DNA of 50,385 bases. Source: a virus. The DNA is taken from positions 1 to 50,385 of IMG/VR virus record IMGVR_UViG_3300020416_000012; one strand, written 5' to 3'. Below are positions 15,550 through 23,341 of the stretch, piece after piece (the stretch's first letter is position 1; each line of letters starts with the position of its first letter). The position numbers were made by a program, and so were the translations under genes. Below the pieces are notes generated by a model. It did no database searches, was not told the DNA's origin, and was given only the letters and a program-made list of their open reading frames with translations.

Positions 15550-17388
15550 TTAAGTCGTTACCGTTACTGTTACTGCTAATACTTCCAAAACACCTTCGTC
15601 ACTTGGAATAACTTCAATATTGAAACTACCTGCATTTGATTGTGTTGTCCCTTCTAGGGTTGATCCTACAAAGAAGGAAAATAGGTTCTCACTTATATAT
15701 TGTTGGTCTGCACCCTCATTCATAATGAGTGCTTGTTCTTTCTTAATTGTAAAGTTAGTCAATCCAGTTCCTTGAGTTGCAGTATTAGTGGTAAACTTCA
15801 ACTGAACATCAAGGTTGGTATTATCAATATCAGGGTTAAATCCAAGTGCTGTTCTGACAAGACAAGAAGCACCGGTACCCAATCCTGCCAGAGAAAATTC
15901 GGTCTGACCGGTTCCTATTGGTGCATCAGTTCCAATATAAGGATTAGTGCTTACACCAGACATGACAGAAGGCATGAACTGATGTACCTCAGCAACCTGA
16001 GGTTGAATCAATGTAGTAACACCTGCACCAATTTCTTGGGTTGTATTTGCTACACCAACAGTATAAAAATCAGTGGTATATGCATAAAAACCTTGAATTG
16101 CATCACGGACGGTTTCAGTGTCTACTCCTCCTCCACCACCACCATCTGCACCAACAAACGTTCCTGTAGATGCCTGATACTTGAGGAACTTACCATCAAC
16201 CAGAGCAGTATCTCTGTCAAGATCGTCAAGGAACTCAAGTCTGGTCTCACCGCCACCACCAAGGGTTGCCAGTTGTTGTTGAATTCGATTCAAGAACAAC
16301 CTGTAATGACTAGACAAGTCATCCAGTGTGGCAAAGTTCTGATCTAGTGGAGTCAGAGGATCTGTATTGTTCTCAGTGGGAGGAACAACCAGGATACTTT
16401 CCTTTAGACCCGCAATCTTTTTATTCAGTTTGTTCTCAAGTACTTCGACTAAATTCTGAACACTCTTGACTGATTGATTTACTTTATCAATCTCTTCATC
16501 ATAATATTTTACTTCAGGAAGTGCTTTTACTTCTTCTCTTAGATTATCGAAATACTTATTGACTTTATCATACTTTGTATCACTTTCATTTAGAACTTCA
16601 CCGATTGTAGATGTAAGAAGTTCATACTGATCATTGATATGAGCCTTGAGTTTTTTATCTTCCGATTTAAATTCTTTGTTTAAGTTCCAAATACGGAGTG
16701 ATGTTTCCCTTAGATTATCATAAATTTTATTTTTAATCTTATTAATATCTTCTCTTATAATCTTATCATTATCTTGGATACGAGAATCTAAATTGACAGA
16801 TACATCACTAACTTTTTCATTGAGATTTTTTGTATCTACATTTCTCTCAAATTTATTGACCTCGATAGTTTCTACAAGATTATTAATCTCAAGATCTAAT
16901 TTTCCTTTTAGCTGAGCAAGAGATGAACTGACACTTTCGTAATCGTCACTGATTGATGAAAAAGACTTACTAATCCATCTAAAGTCTGGAATATCTCTTT
17001 CCTTAACTTCAGTAATTTGCTCTTGTAAATTATCAATCTGTTCGTCGTAATATCTTACTTCAGGAATTTCTGGAAACTCAGGAGGTTCTGGAACAACAGG
17101 AATCTCTTTTCTGACTTCTTCAATGAGTTGAACTAACTCATATAGTTCCTTATCGTAAGACTTTACTTCAGGAATACTATTTCTTACCGACTCAATTAAA
17201 CTTACAATAATTTCTGTATTATCTTGACGCTGTTCTACCTGAGGTTCTACTTCCTCATGTATGATCTCTTCTTTTTGTTCTATAAAATCTTTATAAGAGG
17301 GCAAATTTTCTTCAGTGATTGACTCAATTGAAGAAAAATTTGATCTGTCCTCGATAAAATCATTTACAGAAGGAAGTTCTTCCGACAT
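15550..17388 (-). CDS. Coiled-coil fibre or whisker-like structural protein
   Basis: A 612-residue protein. The N terminus repeats LPSxxDFIE twice (residues 5-13 and 29-37). Residues about 55-330 are heptad-like and highly charged, a long coiled coil with three copies of PEVxxYDxEI/L (IPEVKSYDKELYEL 72-85, IPEVRYYDEQIDNL 108-121, LPEVKYYDEEIDKV about 290-303). Glycine linkers follow (TLGGGGE near 377, GADGGGGGGVD near 413). The last 190 residues are a beta-rich head (TDFYTVGVANTTQEIGAG to the end). This design, anchor peptides then coil then globular tip, is that of a fibrous virion protein. It is adjacent to the 925-residue protein, one base apart, so the two may act together. A GATAAATA motif lies 19 nt upstream. 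Confidence 0.82.
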   Translation of the reverse strand: MSEELPSVNDFIEDRSNFSSIESITEENLPSYKDFIEQKEEIIHEEVEPQVEQRQDNTEIIVSLIESVRNSIPEVKSYDKELYELVQLIEEVRKEIPVVPEPPEFPEIPEVRYYDEQIDNLQEQITEVKERDIPDFRWISKSFSSISDDYESVSSSLAQLKGKLDLEINNLVETIEVNKFERNVDTKNLNEKVSDVSVNLDSRIQDNDKIIREDINKIKNKIYDNLRETSLRIWNLNKEFKSEDKKLKAHINDQYELLTSTIGEVLNESDTKYDKVNKYFDNLREEVKALPEVKYYDEEIDKVNQSVKSVQNLVEVLENKLNKKIAGLKESILVVPPTENNTDPLTPLDQNFATLDDLSSHYRLFLNRIQQQLATLGGGGETRLEFLDDLDRDTALVDGKFLKYQASTGTFVGADGGGGGGVDTETVRDAIQGFYAYTTDFYTVGVANTTQEIGAGVTTLIQPQVAEVHQFMPSVMSGVSTNPYIGTDAPIGTGQTEFSLAGLGTGASCLVRTALGFNPDIDNTNLDVQLKFTTNTATQGTGLTNFTIKKEQALIMNEGADQQYISENLFSFFVGSTLEGTTQSNAGSFNIEVIPSDEGVLEVLAVTVTVTT

Positions 17389-17407
17389 TATAATATGGGT
17401 TTTTTAG

Positions 17408-17415
17408 TATTTATC
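17408..17415 (-). promoter_or_regulatory. Late-promoter-like motif GATAAATA before the 612-residue gene
   Basis: GATAAATA on the minus strand in CCCGATAAATACT, 19 nt before the ATG and 5 nt after the stop of the upstream gene. It could serve the 612-, 925-residue and gp17 genes together. Confidence 0.65.
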
Positions 17416-17420
17416 GGGGC

Positions 17421-18896
17421 TCAGCACTTCCATTTTCTTAGAGCCAAAGCCTTACGGGTAGGTGACCCATCAGGCTTCTTCATTGGTCCCTTGACTCCAC
17501 CCATTCTTGCACAGAAGGATCTTTTTCTAGGACCCCCTTCAGGTTGAGGAGCCTTGAGATCAGAACCAGGATTCTCGCGTTCGTAAGATTTGCGTCCCTT
17601 CTCATTTAGACCACCAGTTTTGTTTTTACCTTCCTTTCTCTGCCATGCAGCAGACTTCTCATCTAGTTGTTCAGTCTCTTCTTTAACACCCATATTCAAC
17701 ATGGGTTCGCCAGGCTTGTAAGGAACAATATCAAATCTTTGTACCACACATCCTGGATAGATTTTATCAAGTGCTTCTTGTACTTCTTTCCTAGAAGGCT
17801 TTTTAACTTCAGGGAAGAACAATCTCATCATCATGTATCTGGACTTCCAGTTGAATCCTACCAGATAGATGTTTCCATACTGTTGAGGAATTCTTGCAGC
17901 CTCGGACATTGTAATTCCAAGATCCTCATTAGTGACCACATCGATCACTTCAGCGAACTTTTTTCCGTCTGCATCCTCCAACTCAACACTCTCACTTCTC
18001 AGAGCTTCAAGAACTCTTTGTCTTTCAGATACCTCTACCTCTTCGTTTTTGGGAACACAATTAGGAACCATCTTCCCACCTTTTTTCTTCATCCCTACTT
18101 GCTTATGAGTATCCCAGCAAGGATCTCCATCTGCCTTTCCTTCAGATACACCAGCAGCTCTAAGTCTTTTAGCTTGACCCTTGTGCATCTCAACAGCCTT
18201 ATCCAATTCTTTGGCAATTCCTTTCACACCCTTATCTTTCTTCTCTTCACTTACCTCAACCTCTTCTTTCTTGACGCAGTTTGGATATCTCTTACCAAAC
18301 ATAGTCTTCATACCTTTCTTCTCATATCCCTTCCAGCACTTCTCGTCAAGAACTTCTACTTCAATACCAGCTGCTCTCATACTACTGATCTGAATTTCGG
18401 AGAATTCAGGGAGAGCCATGAACTCTTCATTCTTCTTCGAGTTTCCGTAGTTAGCGGCACCCTTCTTACGACACTGAACCAGACGACCAGAAGCATATGC
18501 TGAAGGCCATACACTTGCAGAGGCTTTAACCTTGTGATAACAGGCATCCTTTTTACCACTACCTTTACCTTTTTTGTCTGACTCTTGGATTTCCATGTCG
18601 AATTCCTCGTTCTTCTTTTTGGGTTTGTCGGTTGCAACGTATGTTGGTTTTGCAGCACCAGATTTTTGTTGTTGATTAGGATCTGCCTTCTTCTTTCTTC
18701 TTTGGGCAGAAAGTCTTTCAGACTTACTCATACTCGCTCTTTTAGATGAGGATACACATTTAGGTGTCCCTTCACCAGGTTTATCACTTGCACAGGTTCC
18801 ACCTGTCACAACGTTGACCCAACCACCTTTACCATCTTTGGACTTGGATCCTTTAAACCACTTATGGAGGTTACCCTCTTTTAGATTTTCCTTCAC
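17421..18896 (-). CDS. Mosaic basic protein built from paired-cysteine modules
   Basis: A 491-residue Lys/Gly/Glu-rich protein. It starts with GTG at 18894-18896, because a TGA lies two codons upstream and the next ATG is 55 codons in. It reads as a chain of small modules. Residues about 9-95 have GWVNVVTGGTC35 and PKC47VSSSKRASMSKSERL. Residues about 117-150 have DAC119YHKVKASASVWPSAYASG then QC142RKKGAA. Two copies of CW-x(3-5)-K-x-G-x-K-x(n)-P-N-CV have exactly 20 residues between their cysteines (C187/C207 and C260/C280). An alpha/beta segment spans about 305-400. The C-terminal module (GGLNEKGRKSYERENPGSDL, then KRSFCARMGGVKG, ending RKWKC) resembles small domains of unknown function in marine phages and bacteria (I associate the ends with DUF5872/DUF6321, unverified). 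Zn binding or DNA/RNA contact is possible. No function is established. Confidence 0.8.
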   Translation of the reverse strand: MKENLKEGNLHKWFKGSKSKDGKGGWVNVVTGGTCASDKPGEGTPKCVSSSKRASMSKSERLSAQRRKKKADPNQQQKSGAAKPTYVATDKPKKKNEEFDMEIQESDKKGKGSGKKDACYHKVKASASVWPSAYASGRLVQCRKKGAANYGNSKKNEEFMALPEFSEIQISSMRAAGIEVEVLDEKCWKGYEKKGMKTMFGKRYPNCVKKEEVEVSEEKKDKGVKGIAKELDKAVEMHKGQAKRLRAAGVSEGKADGDPCWDTHKQVGMKKKGGKMVPNCVPKNEEVEVSERQRVLEALRSESVELEDADGKKFAEVIDVVTNEDLGITMSEAARIPQQYGNIYLVGFNWKSRYMMMRLFFPEVKKPSRKEVQEALDKIYPGCVVQRFDIVPYKPGEPMLNMGVKEETEQLDEKSAAWQRKEGKNKTGGLNEKGRKSYERENPGSDLKAPQPEGGPRKRSFCARMGGVKGPMKKPDGSPTRKALALRKWKC

Positions 18897-18921
18897 GTTT
18901 CAGAAAAGAGCTCTTATGATA

Positions 18922-18929
18922 TATTTAGA
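18922..18929 (-). promoter_or_regulatory. Late-promoter-like motif TCTAAATA before the cysteine-module gene
   Basis: TCTAAATA on the minus strand, whose TAA is the stop of the 110-residue gene. 25 nt separate it from the GTG start. A palindrome AAGAGCTCTT (18906-18915) sits between. Confidence 0.6.
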
Positions 18930-19257
18930 CAGAAGCGGATGGATTGACTATTACACTCCCTTCAAATGCTTTGGTAACAGTACCGACACCAGACGTGATG
19001 ATGATATCGTAGAAGTTTCTTCCATTAGTCAGTTGTGTGGTTACACCGACTGTCATCGACAATCCAATAATTCCTGTTGCCGATGTGATACCAACAGTAA
19101 AACTATGTTGTTTAGTTGCTTCAGGAAACTTTCTGATCTTAGCAACAGCAGAATATCCCGTCAGATTTAATACGGACTGATCGGGATTTTTCATCTCAAA
19201 GTTACGAGAAAAATCAGTTCCCTTATCAATTTGAATATTTACTGATTGAGCTACCAT
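18925..19257 (-). CDS. Small beta-rich virion-type protein, BppU-N-like
   Basis: A 110-residue protein with a run of predicted strands: VNIQIDKGTDFSRNFEMKN, then LNLTGYSAVAKIRKFPE, then HSFTVGITSATGIIGLSMTV, then NFYDIIITSGVGTVTKAFEG. The order charged-start, K/R-G-x-D-F, then L-x-L-T-G-Y and A-K-I-R is the pattern of the N-terminal domain of phage baseplate upper proteins (BppU-type), so a baseplate or fibre-connecting role is a reasonable guess. I cannot confirm it. A GAGA-type ribosome site sits just before the ATG and a TCTAAATA motif 14 nt upstream. It lies between gp16 and the cysteine-module protein, in the block of accessory virion genes. Confidence 0.78.
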   Translation of the reverse strand: MVAQSVNIQIDKGTDFSRNFEMKNPDQSVLNLTGYSAVAKIRKFPEATKQHSFTVGITSATGIIGLSMTVGVTTQLTNGRNFYDIIITSGVGTVTKAFEGSVIVNPSASV

Positions 19258-19266
19258 TTTCTCTTT

Positions 19267-19695
19267 TTAAGTATTTAGATCTTTGTTTACATTCTTCAGC
19301 ATTTTTTGAAGGTCTGCTGTAGAACCTACAAACAATGCGTTATTCGTAACTGAGGATGGTCCCTTCTCTTCTTCCTTATTAACATCTTTCAACTTCTTTT
19401 GCAGATCCATAAGTTTGTCCGTGGCGTCAGACACACTCTTGATCAACTGACCAGCCACCTCGTAAGCACGTGGCATCTCACTCTCTTGTGCTAACTCAAG
19501 GATTCCGTTAATTGCTTCTTGTCCTTTTTCAATGATTGAATATAGATTACCCCTGGTGTATTCATAGTCTTTGCGGATATCTTCATTGGAGTTTTCAAAC
19601 TTGGCCAGTTTGGCATCGAGATCATTGGGTTTTACCTTCTCTATTTCAACGGGTGTCACGTCAAATGTTTCGTTAAGTTTTTCATACTTATCCAT
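19267..19695 (-). CDS. 16: Terminase small subunit, gp16
   Basis: A 142-residue helical protein (T4 gp16 has 164) located directly after gp15, as in T4. The central helix-turn-helix-like coil KDYEYTRGNLYSIIEKGQEA and the following INGILELAQESEMPRAYEVA, then VAGQLIKSVSDATDKLMDLQ, are the family core, which oligomerises into rings and regulates gp17 ATPase and DNA recognition. The C-terminal 30 residues are polar and probably contact gp17. The ATG at 19693-19695 has GAGG about eight bases upstream. In this genome gp16 and gp17 are separated by four accessory genes rather than adjacent, as is common in marine T4-like phages. Confidence 0.94.
   Translation of the reverse strand: MDKYEKLNETFDVTPVEIEKVKPNDLDAKLAKFENSNEDIRKDYEYTRGNLYSIIEKGQEAINGILELAQESEMPRAYEVAGQLIKSVSDATDKLMDLQKKLKDVNKEEEKGPSSVTNNALFVGSTADLQKMLKNVNKDLNT
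19272..19279 (-). promoter_or_regulatory. Late-promoter-like motif TCTAAATA inside the 3' end of gp16
   Basis: TCTAAATA on the minus strand, inside the last codons of gp16, 14 nt before the start of the 110-residue gene. This is one of the shortest spacings in the set. Confidence 0.55.
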
Positions 19696-19704
19696 AGTTT
19701 AACC

Positions 19705-20703
19705 TCAGAACACATTCCCGTCAAATCCAAAGTCATCTCCAACCTCAATCTTGACATTATCTGCCTGATTGATTGTAAAGACTTTAGATCCTAATACATG
19801 ATTTTGAATTGGGGATTTATCTTGCGATCTTCTAACTAGGATCTTGTTACCAGTCACAGTCTCAACATACATCTCTTCTTGATCGATGTAGATATAAGAT
19901 CCTTCTGGAATCTTAGTCCCATCCTCAACATCAATGACTCTTTCAACCATGTCAACATTTTCTGCAAGCAGTGTAGCAACTACACCATCATAGTCCTTAA
20001 TGGCTCTAGGTGTGGCCTGATACGTGATGTCTCTTTCGTATTTGCCAGACTTGGATCCAGCAACATAACCAACAGTAACCTTCTTGACGATATCCTTGGT
20101 AACATCGGTAAGTGGTCCGAACAGCATTGTTTTTGCTGTAAATGTAAATGTATAGATGAGCGCTCTTCTGGTATCGAAGTTGCCCTCATACTCATCGGTC
20201 ATATCAATATTTTCAAGAACAACGGGAGTATTCACAACCTCCTCATAGTCACCTAGAAACTTAATTGGAAGTGTGTATCCTGGTTGAAAGTAGGGTGCAA
20301 TCTGTTCTGTGATTTGAAGCATGTCATCATTCAGTTTTGTATAAACTGAAAGGACAATAGTCATATTATATGGAACAGGTAAAAATGTTTTTCTCTCATC
20401 CTCACCATTTGCGTTGGTGATCACCATGGTTTGAGTCTTGGTTGACTTCCTGGAAGGATCGTATGCAAGATTTGTAAATTCAAATGACATCCTTGGGAGG
20501 GTCATTTGAGTGGGATGATTCAAGTCAGGGTTCTGTTGCAACCTTGCGAGAAACTTTTGTGTGGGTCCATAAGCAAGAGGAACTTTGATGACACTAAAAT
20601 CATCACCACTTTCATCTTTCTTCTTGATTTGGATTCCATTAAAAAGAGAACCGAAACCAATGATTACGGATCTAAAAATCTCGTTGTAAAAATATTCAAA
20701 CAT
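19705..20703 (-). CDS. 15: Tail sheath stabiliser and completion protein, gp15
   Basis: A 332-residue protein (T4 gp15 has 272). The N terminus MFEYFYNEIFRSVIIGFGSL followed by FNGIQIKKKD is nearly the T4 gp15 start (a hydrophobic FxYFYN...LF..IQIKR pattern), and PLAYGPTQKFLARLQQNP and RMSFEFTNLAYDPSRK are the other family blocks. It caps the tail tube and sheath and joins the tail to the neck. The last 60 residues carry an extra module (YIYIDQEEMYVETVTGNKIL then VRRSQDKSPIQNHVLGSKVF) that also occurs in the 2546-residue protein and three times in the 4025-residue protein. The ATG is at 20701-20703, with a GTTAAATA promoter-like motif 21 nt upstream. Confidence 0.94.
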   Translation of the reverse strand: MFEYFYNEIFRSVIIGFGSLFNGIQIKKKDESGDDFSVIKVPLAYGPTQKFLARLQQNPDLNHPTQMTLPRMSFEFTNLAYDPSRKSTKTQTMVITNANGEDERKTFLPVPYNMTIVLSVYTKLNDDMLQITEQIAPYFQPGYTLPIKFLGDYEEVVNTPVVLENIDMTDEYEGNFDTRRALIYTFTFTAKTMLFGPLTDVTKDIVKKVTVGYVAGSKSGKYERDITYQATPRAIKDYDGVVATLLAENVDMVERVIDVEDGTKIPEGSYIYIDQEEMYVETVTGNKILVRRSQDKSPIQNHVLGSKVFTINQADNVKIEVGDDFGFDGNVF

Positions 20704-20724
20704 TATTTTACACTGTTACACCTC

Positions 20725-20732
20725 TATTTAAC
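20725..20732 (-). promoter_or_regulatory. Late-promoter-like motif GTTAAATA before gp15
   Basis: GTTAAATA on the minus strand, 21 nt before the gp15 start. Two bases differ from TATAAATA. GAGGTG follows it. Confidence 0.45.
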
Positions 20733-20741
20733 AGTTTTAAA

Positions 20742-22208
20742 TCAGGGCATTCCAAATGGATTATTAGATGAGAAGTCGATAATTTTATCAGCTGCTATTT
20801 CAATTGTGTCATTATCAGCAAAAGGTGTGACCAAATCATCCTCATTTGCACTACCAATTACATACTTTGCACCAGAGGTTGAACCAGTCAAGAACTCTCC
20901 CTTAATAAATGTTCCATCTATAACACCAACCTCCATTGTATCTGTTACTGTATTCCATTCCTTGACTCGTGCTGTAGTTCCACTAGTTGATCCGGTAACC
21001 ACTTCATTAAATACAAACTCACCACCAACATTTGCACCACCAGATATTGATTTAGGTGGATCGATAAACACAGCGGGAGTAAAGTCATAACCTCTACCAC
21101 CATTAACAATATAAATGGCTGTCACTATTCCAGAAGAATTAATAGTTGCTATACCAACAGCAAATTCATCTAGTATTTGACTACTATTATCAAAGGTGAA
21201 GGATGTAGAATCAAAATGAGCAGTTGTGCTATCAAACCCAACACTAGCACGTTCGCTTCCTATTGCGACCTTAGGAGCGGAAGTGTAACCAGCACCACCA
21301 TCTGTGACAGTAATAGACTGAACTGATCCGTTAGTGGAAATTCCAGTCGTTGCTGCAAATCCTGATCCACCACCACCATTTACAGTTATCATTGGAGGTT
21401 CTGTGTATCCACATCCAGCATTAGTAAGCAGAATTGCAGGGACCACACCACTGGTTCCCTTACACCCAGGATATGAATATGAAACTGATGCTATACCAGC
21501 TGCAGTAGTTCCAGATGGTGCAGAGGAGAATCCAACAGTGGGGGTAGATTTAAAATTCTTACCCATATTGGATATGAAGATCTTATTGATCGCACCTGAC
21601 GCACAGAATCCAGCGGTTGCAGTTGCTGTTCTTCCGGCACCAATCAGATTAAGTGTTTGAATATATCCAATCTGTGCAATCTCATCATCAATAGTCTCGA
21701 TTCCAGTATCGATGACCTCATCTTCGTATCTGTAGAGTTCACACTTCAGTTCATAAACATAGTTCTTCTTGAGTTGGTAGAAAGGTTGTTCGTGTTCTAC
21801 AAACTTGATCTCAAACAATCTGTCTCCCAGAGGGAAATAAATCAAATCCCCTTCCTTTGGTCTGGTGGCCAATTGAATATTTGAGATCTGTTTTGTTAGT
21901 GGTGTGATGTAGTTTTCATATCTTTCTCTTGAGATGACAAGTGTCAGATCATCTCTGTTCTCAATACCAAACTTTGATAGAATGGTTCCCTGACCACCAT
22001 ATCCCTCATAACTATCGACGTAAGCTTCTAGAGGATATGCGTTCTTAAACTCCGATTCAATTACTTCTCTAATGATAGTTTTTGAAGACGCATAAAGTCT
22101 AGGGAGATAAAAAACCTCCACACCATACATCTTTAGTTGTTCGTTGACAAGACTCTGAATCAGGTTTTGTTCAGATGATGTGCCGTTAAGAAAAAATGGA
22201 TTTAACAT
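20742..22208 (-). CDS. 14: Neck protein, gp14 (enlarged)
   Basis: A 488-residue protein; T4 gp14 has 256. The N-terminal 170 residues match the family (FFLNGTSSEQNLIQSLVNEQ, then YGVEVFYLPRLYASSKTI, then GKDLIYFPLGD-like text EGDLIYFPLGDRLFEIKFVE and PFYQLKKNYVYELKCELYRY). T4 gp14 and gp13 form the head-tail neck. Residues from about 180 to 390 are an insertion of beta repeats with the pattern G-x-G-Y/F-x-x-x-P-x-V-x-I (NMGKNFKSTPTVGF, NAGCGYTEPPMITVNGGGG, DGGAGYTSAPKVAI, NGGRGYDFTPAVFIDPP), followed by two GxxxTGSTSG units (VVTGSTSGTTARV, FLTGSTSGAKYVI). Both repeat types recur in the baseplate proteins. The start follows the gp13 stop by six bases, with GGGTGATG as a weak ribosome site. Confidence 0.93.
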   Translation of the reverse strand: MLNPFFLNGTSSEQNLIQSLVNEQLKMYGVEVFYLPRLYASSKTIIREVIESEFKNAYPLEAYVDSYEGYGGQGTILSKFGIENRDDLTLVISRERYENYITPLTKQISNIQLATRPKEGDLIYFPLGDRLFEIKFVEHEQPFYQLKKNYVYELKCELYRYEDEVIDTGIETIDDEIAQIGYIQTLNLIGAGRTATATAGFCASGAINKIFISNMGKNFKSTPTVGFSSAPSGTTAAGIASVSYSYPGCKGTSGVVPAILLTNAGCGYTEPPMITVNGGGGSGFAATTGISTNGSVQSITVTDGGAGYTSAPKVAIGSERASVGFDSTTAHFDSTSFTFDNSSQILDEFAVGIATINSSGIVTAIYIVNGGRGYDFTPAVFIDPPKSISGGANVGGEFVFNEVVTGSTSGTTARVKEWNTVTDTMEVGVIDGTFIKGEFLTGSTSGAKYVIGSANEDDLVTPFADNDTIEIAADKIIDFSSNNPFGMP

Positions 22209-22214
22209 ATATCA

Positions 22215-23081
22215 TCACCCGATAAGGTCAAGGGGTGGTAATTCATATGTACTCAACATGCTCTCCTTGATCCTATCGATTTCTGCCTGGGCATCGTCAT
22301 ATAGTTGTCTTCCATTAAACTCAATACCACCAGGAAGTTTAACACCCTGGAACTTAATTAAGTTCTGACCCCACTGCCTTTTAATAAGTGCTGTGAGATA
22401 TGGTTTCAGGAATGAGTCGTTAAAGACTCTTGGAGAATCATTGGGGTCCAACGCCCTAAAACAATCAATGATCAAGAACTCTCCTGCTCTTAAATTATTC
22501 CAATCAACATCTAGATACATCCTATCTTGTCTTTGGTTAAACCGAATCTGTTTATGAGTATTCAGTAGGAAATTCATTGTCTCAAGATAAGACATTCCCA
22601 TCGAATATGTAAGAAGATTGGTAGCTCCGAAATAGTAGATGTCATTCAAGAACATCTGATATTTGAAACTAAACATGTTTGACATACTCATTGATTGTGA
22701 GTCGTCAAATTGATATACTTTGTTTATTCCAATAACACTTGGTGGAACTTGTATAAAGTTGCTGTTCTCATGAAATGTAAATGTCGTTGCAGTACCGACA
22801 ATTGTAGCATTCGCTGTGGTGGTTGATATACCTGTAGTTCCACTCTCAGTTTGTGTTGCACCAGGTGGTCTGGCTTTACCTCTATTAATATCTGCTTCAG
22901 TAATTTCGTACTTTAGATATACCTGTGATACACCATCAAAATGTCTTTCTTGAAAGTATTGGATTGCATCATCTACCAGATCTTGAACCTGTTCTTCGGC
23001 AACATTGATCTCCAAAACAGGAGCACCTAACTGCCTCAAACAATAGTCAATGAGTTCTTGTCTAGTACTAGGCTGAGCCAT
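22215..23081 (-). CDS. 13: Neck protein, gp13
   Basis: A 288-residue protein (T4 gp13 has 309). The N terminus STRQELIDYCLRQLGAPVLE, then INVAEEQVQDLVDDAIQYFQ and HFDGVSQVYLKYEIT, is the T4-like gp13 signature (helical, binds the portal side of the neck). In the central region GISTTTANATIVGTATTFTF is likely a species-specific loop, and then FKYQMFLNDIYYFG, MGMSYLETMNFLLNTHKQIR and YLDVDWNNLRAGEFLIIDCF follow. It completes the neck with gp14, which follows six bases downstream. An AATAAATA motif lies 24 nt upstream. Confidence 0.96.
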   Translation of the reverse strand: MAQPSTRQELIDYCLRQLGAPVLEINVAEEQVQDLVDDAIQYFQERHFDGVSQVYLKYEITEADINRGKARPPGATQTESGTTGISTTTANATIVGTATTFTFHENSNFIQVPPSVIGINKVYQFDDSQSMSMSNMFSFKYQMFLNDIYYFGATNLLTYSMGMSYLETMNFLLNTHKQIRFNQRQDRMYLDVDWNNLRAGEFLIIDCFRALDPNDSPRVFNDSFLKPYLTALIKRQWGQNLIKFQGVKLPGGIEFNGRQLYDDAQAEIDRIKESMLSTYELPPLDLIG

Positions 23082-23104
23082 TTATAGTGGTCCTATCTAT
23101 AAGT

Positions 23105-23341
23105 CTATTTATTTAATAATTCAGTGATAGAATTGAGCATCGATTTAATTTCGTTCACATCACTCTTAATGTTTACCACCTCAACTTGAAGACTCTCAAA
23201 TTTTTTCTTGTCTTCCGTCATTTTCTTTCTGTTGCTAACGTAGGTGTCATACTCTAGGTTATTTTTGTTTACTATTGCACCAGAATGGATGTCTCTATAA
23301 TAGCCATCCATTCCTTCGACCGGGAGATAGTTGTTCATCAT
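23105..23341 (-). CDS. Small coiled-coil protein coupled to the 2546-residue structural protein
   Basis: A 78-residue protein whose ATG (23339-23341) overlaps the TGA of the upstream gene (ATGA). A second ATG follows immediately. There is no Shine-Dalgarno, so translation is probably coupled. Residues 1-40 have Tyr and Gly in a short pattern (MDGYYRDIHSGAIVNKNNLE), and residues about 45-78 are a heptad coil (FESLQVEVVNIKSDVNEIKS). It could be a trimerisation or assembly factor for the 2546-residue protein, from its position. The family is not recognised. Confidence 0.78.
   Translation of the reverse strand: MMNNYLPVEGMDGYYRDIHSGAIVNKNNLEYDTYVSNRKKMTEDKKKFESLQVEVVNIKSDVNEIKSMLNSITELLNK
23106..23113 (-). 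promoter_or_regulatory. Late-promoter-like motif AATAAATA before gp13
   Basis: AATAAATA on the minus strand, whose end shares bases with the TAG stop of the coiled-coil gene. 24 nt separate it from the gp13 start. Confidence 0.6.

Noticed and set aside
15700-16347. Plus-strand open frame of 215 residues antisense to the 612-residue protein
   Set aside because: Composition is Cys/Ser-rich junk without domain signal. The minus-strand gene explains the region fully.
17667-18503. Plus-strand open frame of 278 residues antisense to the cysteine-module gene
   Set aside because: Phe/Ser/Leu-rich mirror of Lys/Glu codons; no promoter or ribosome site.
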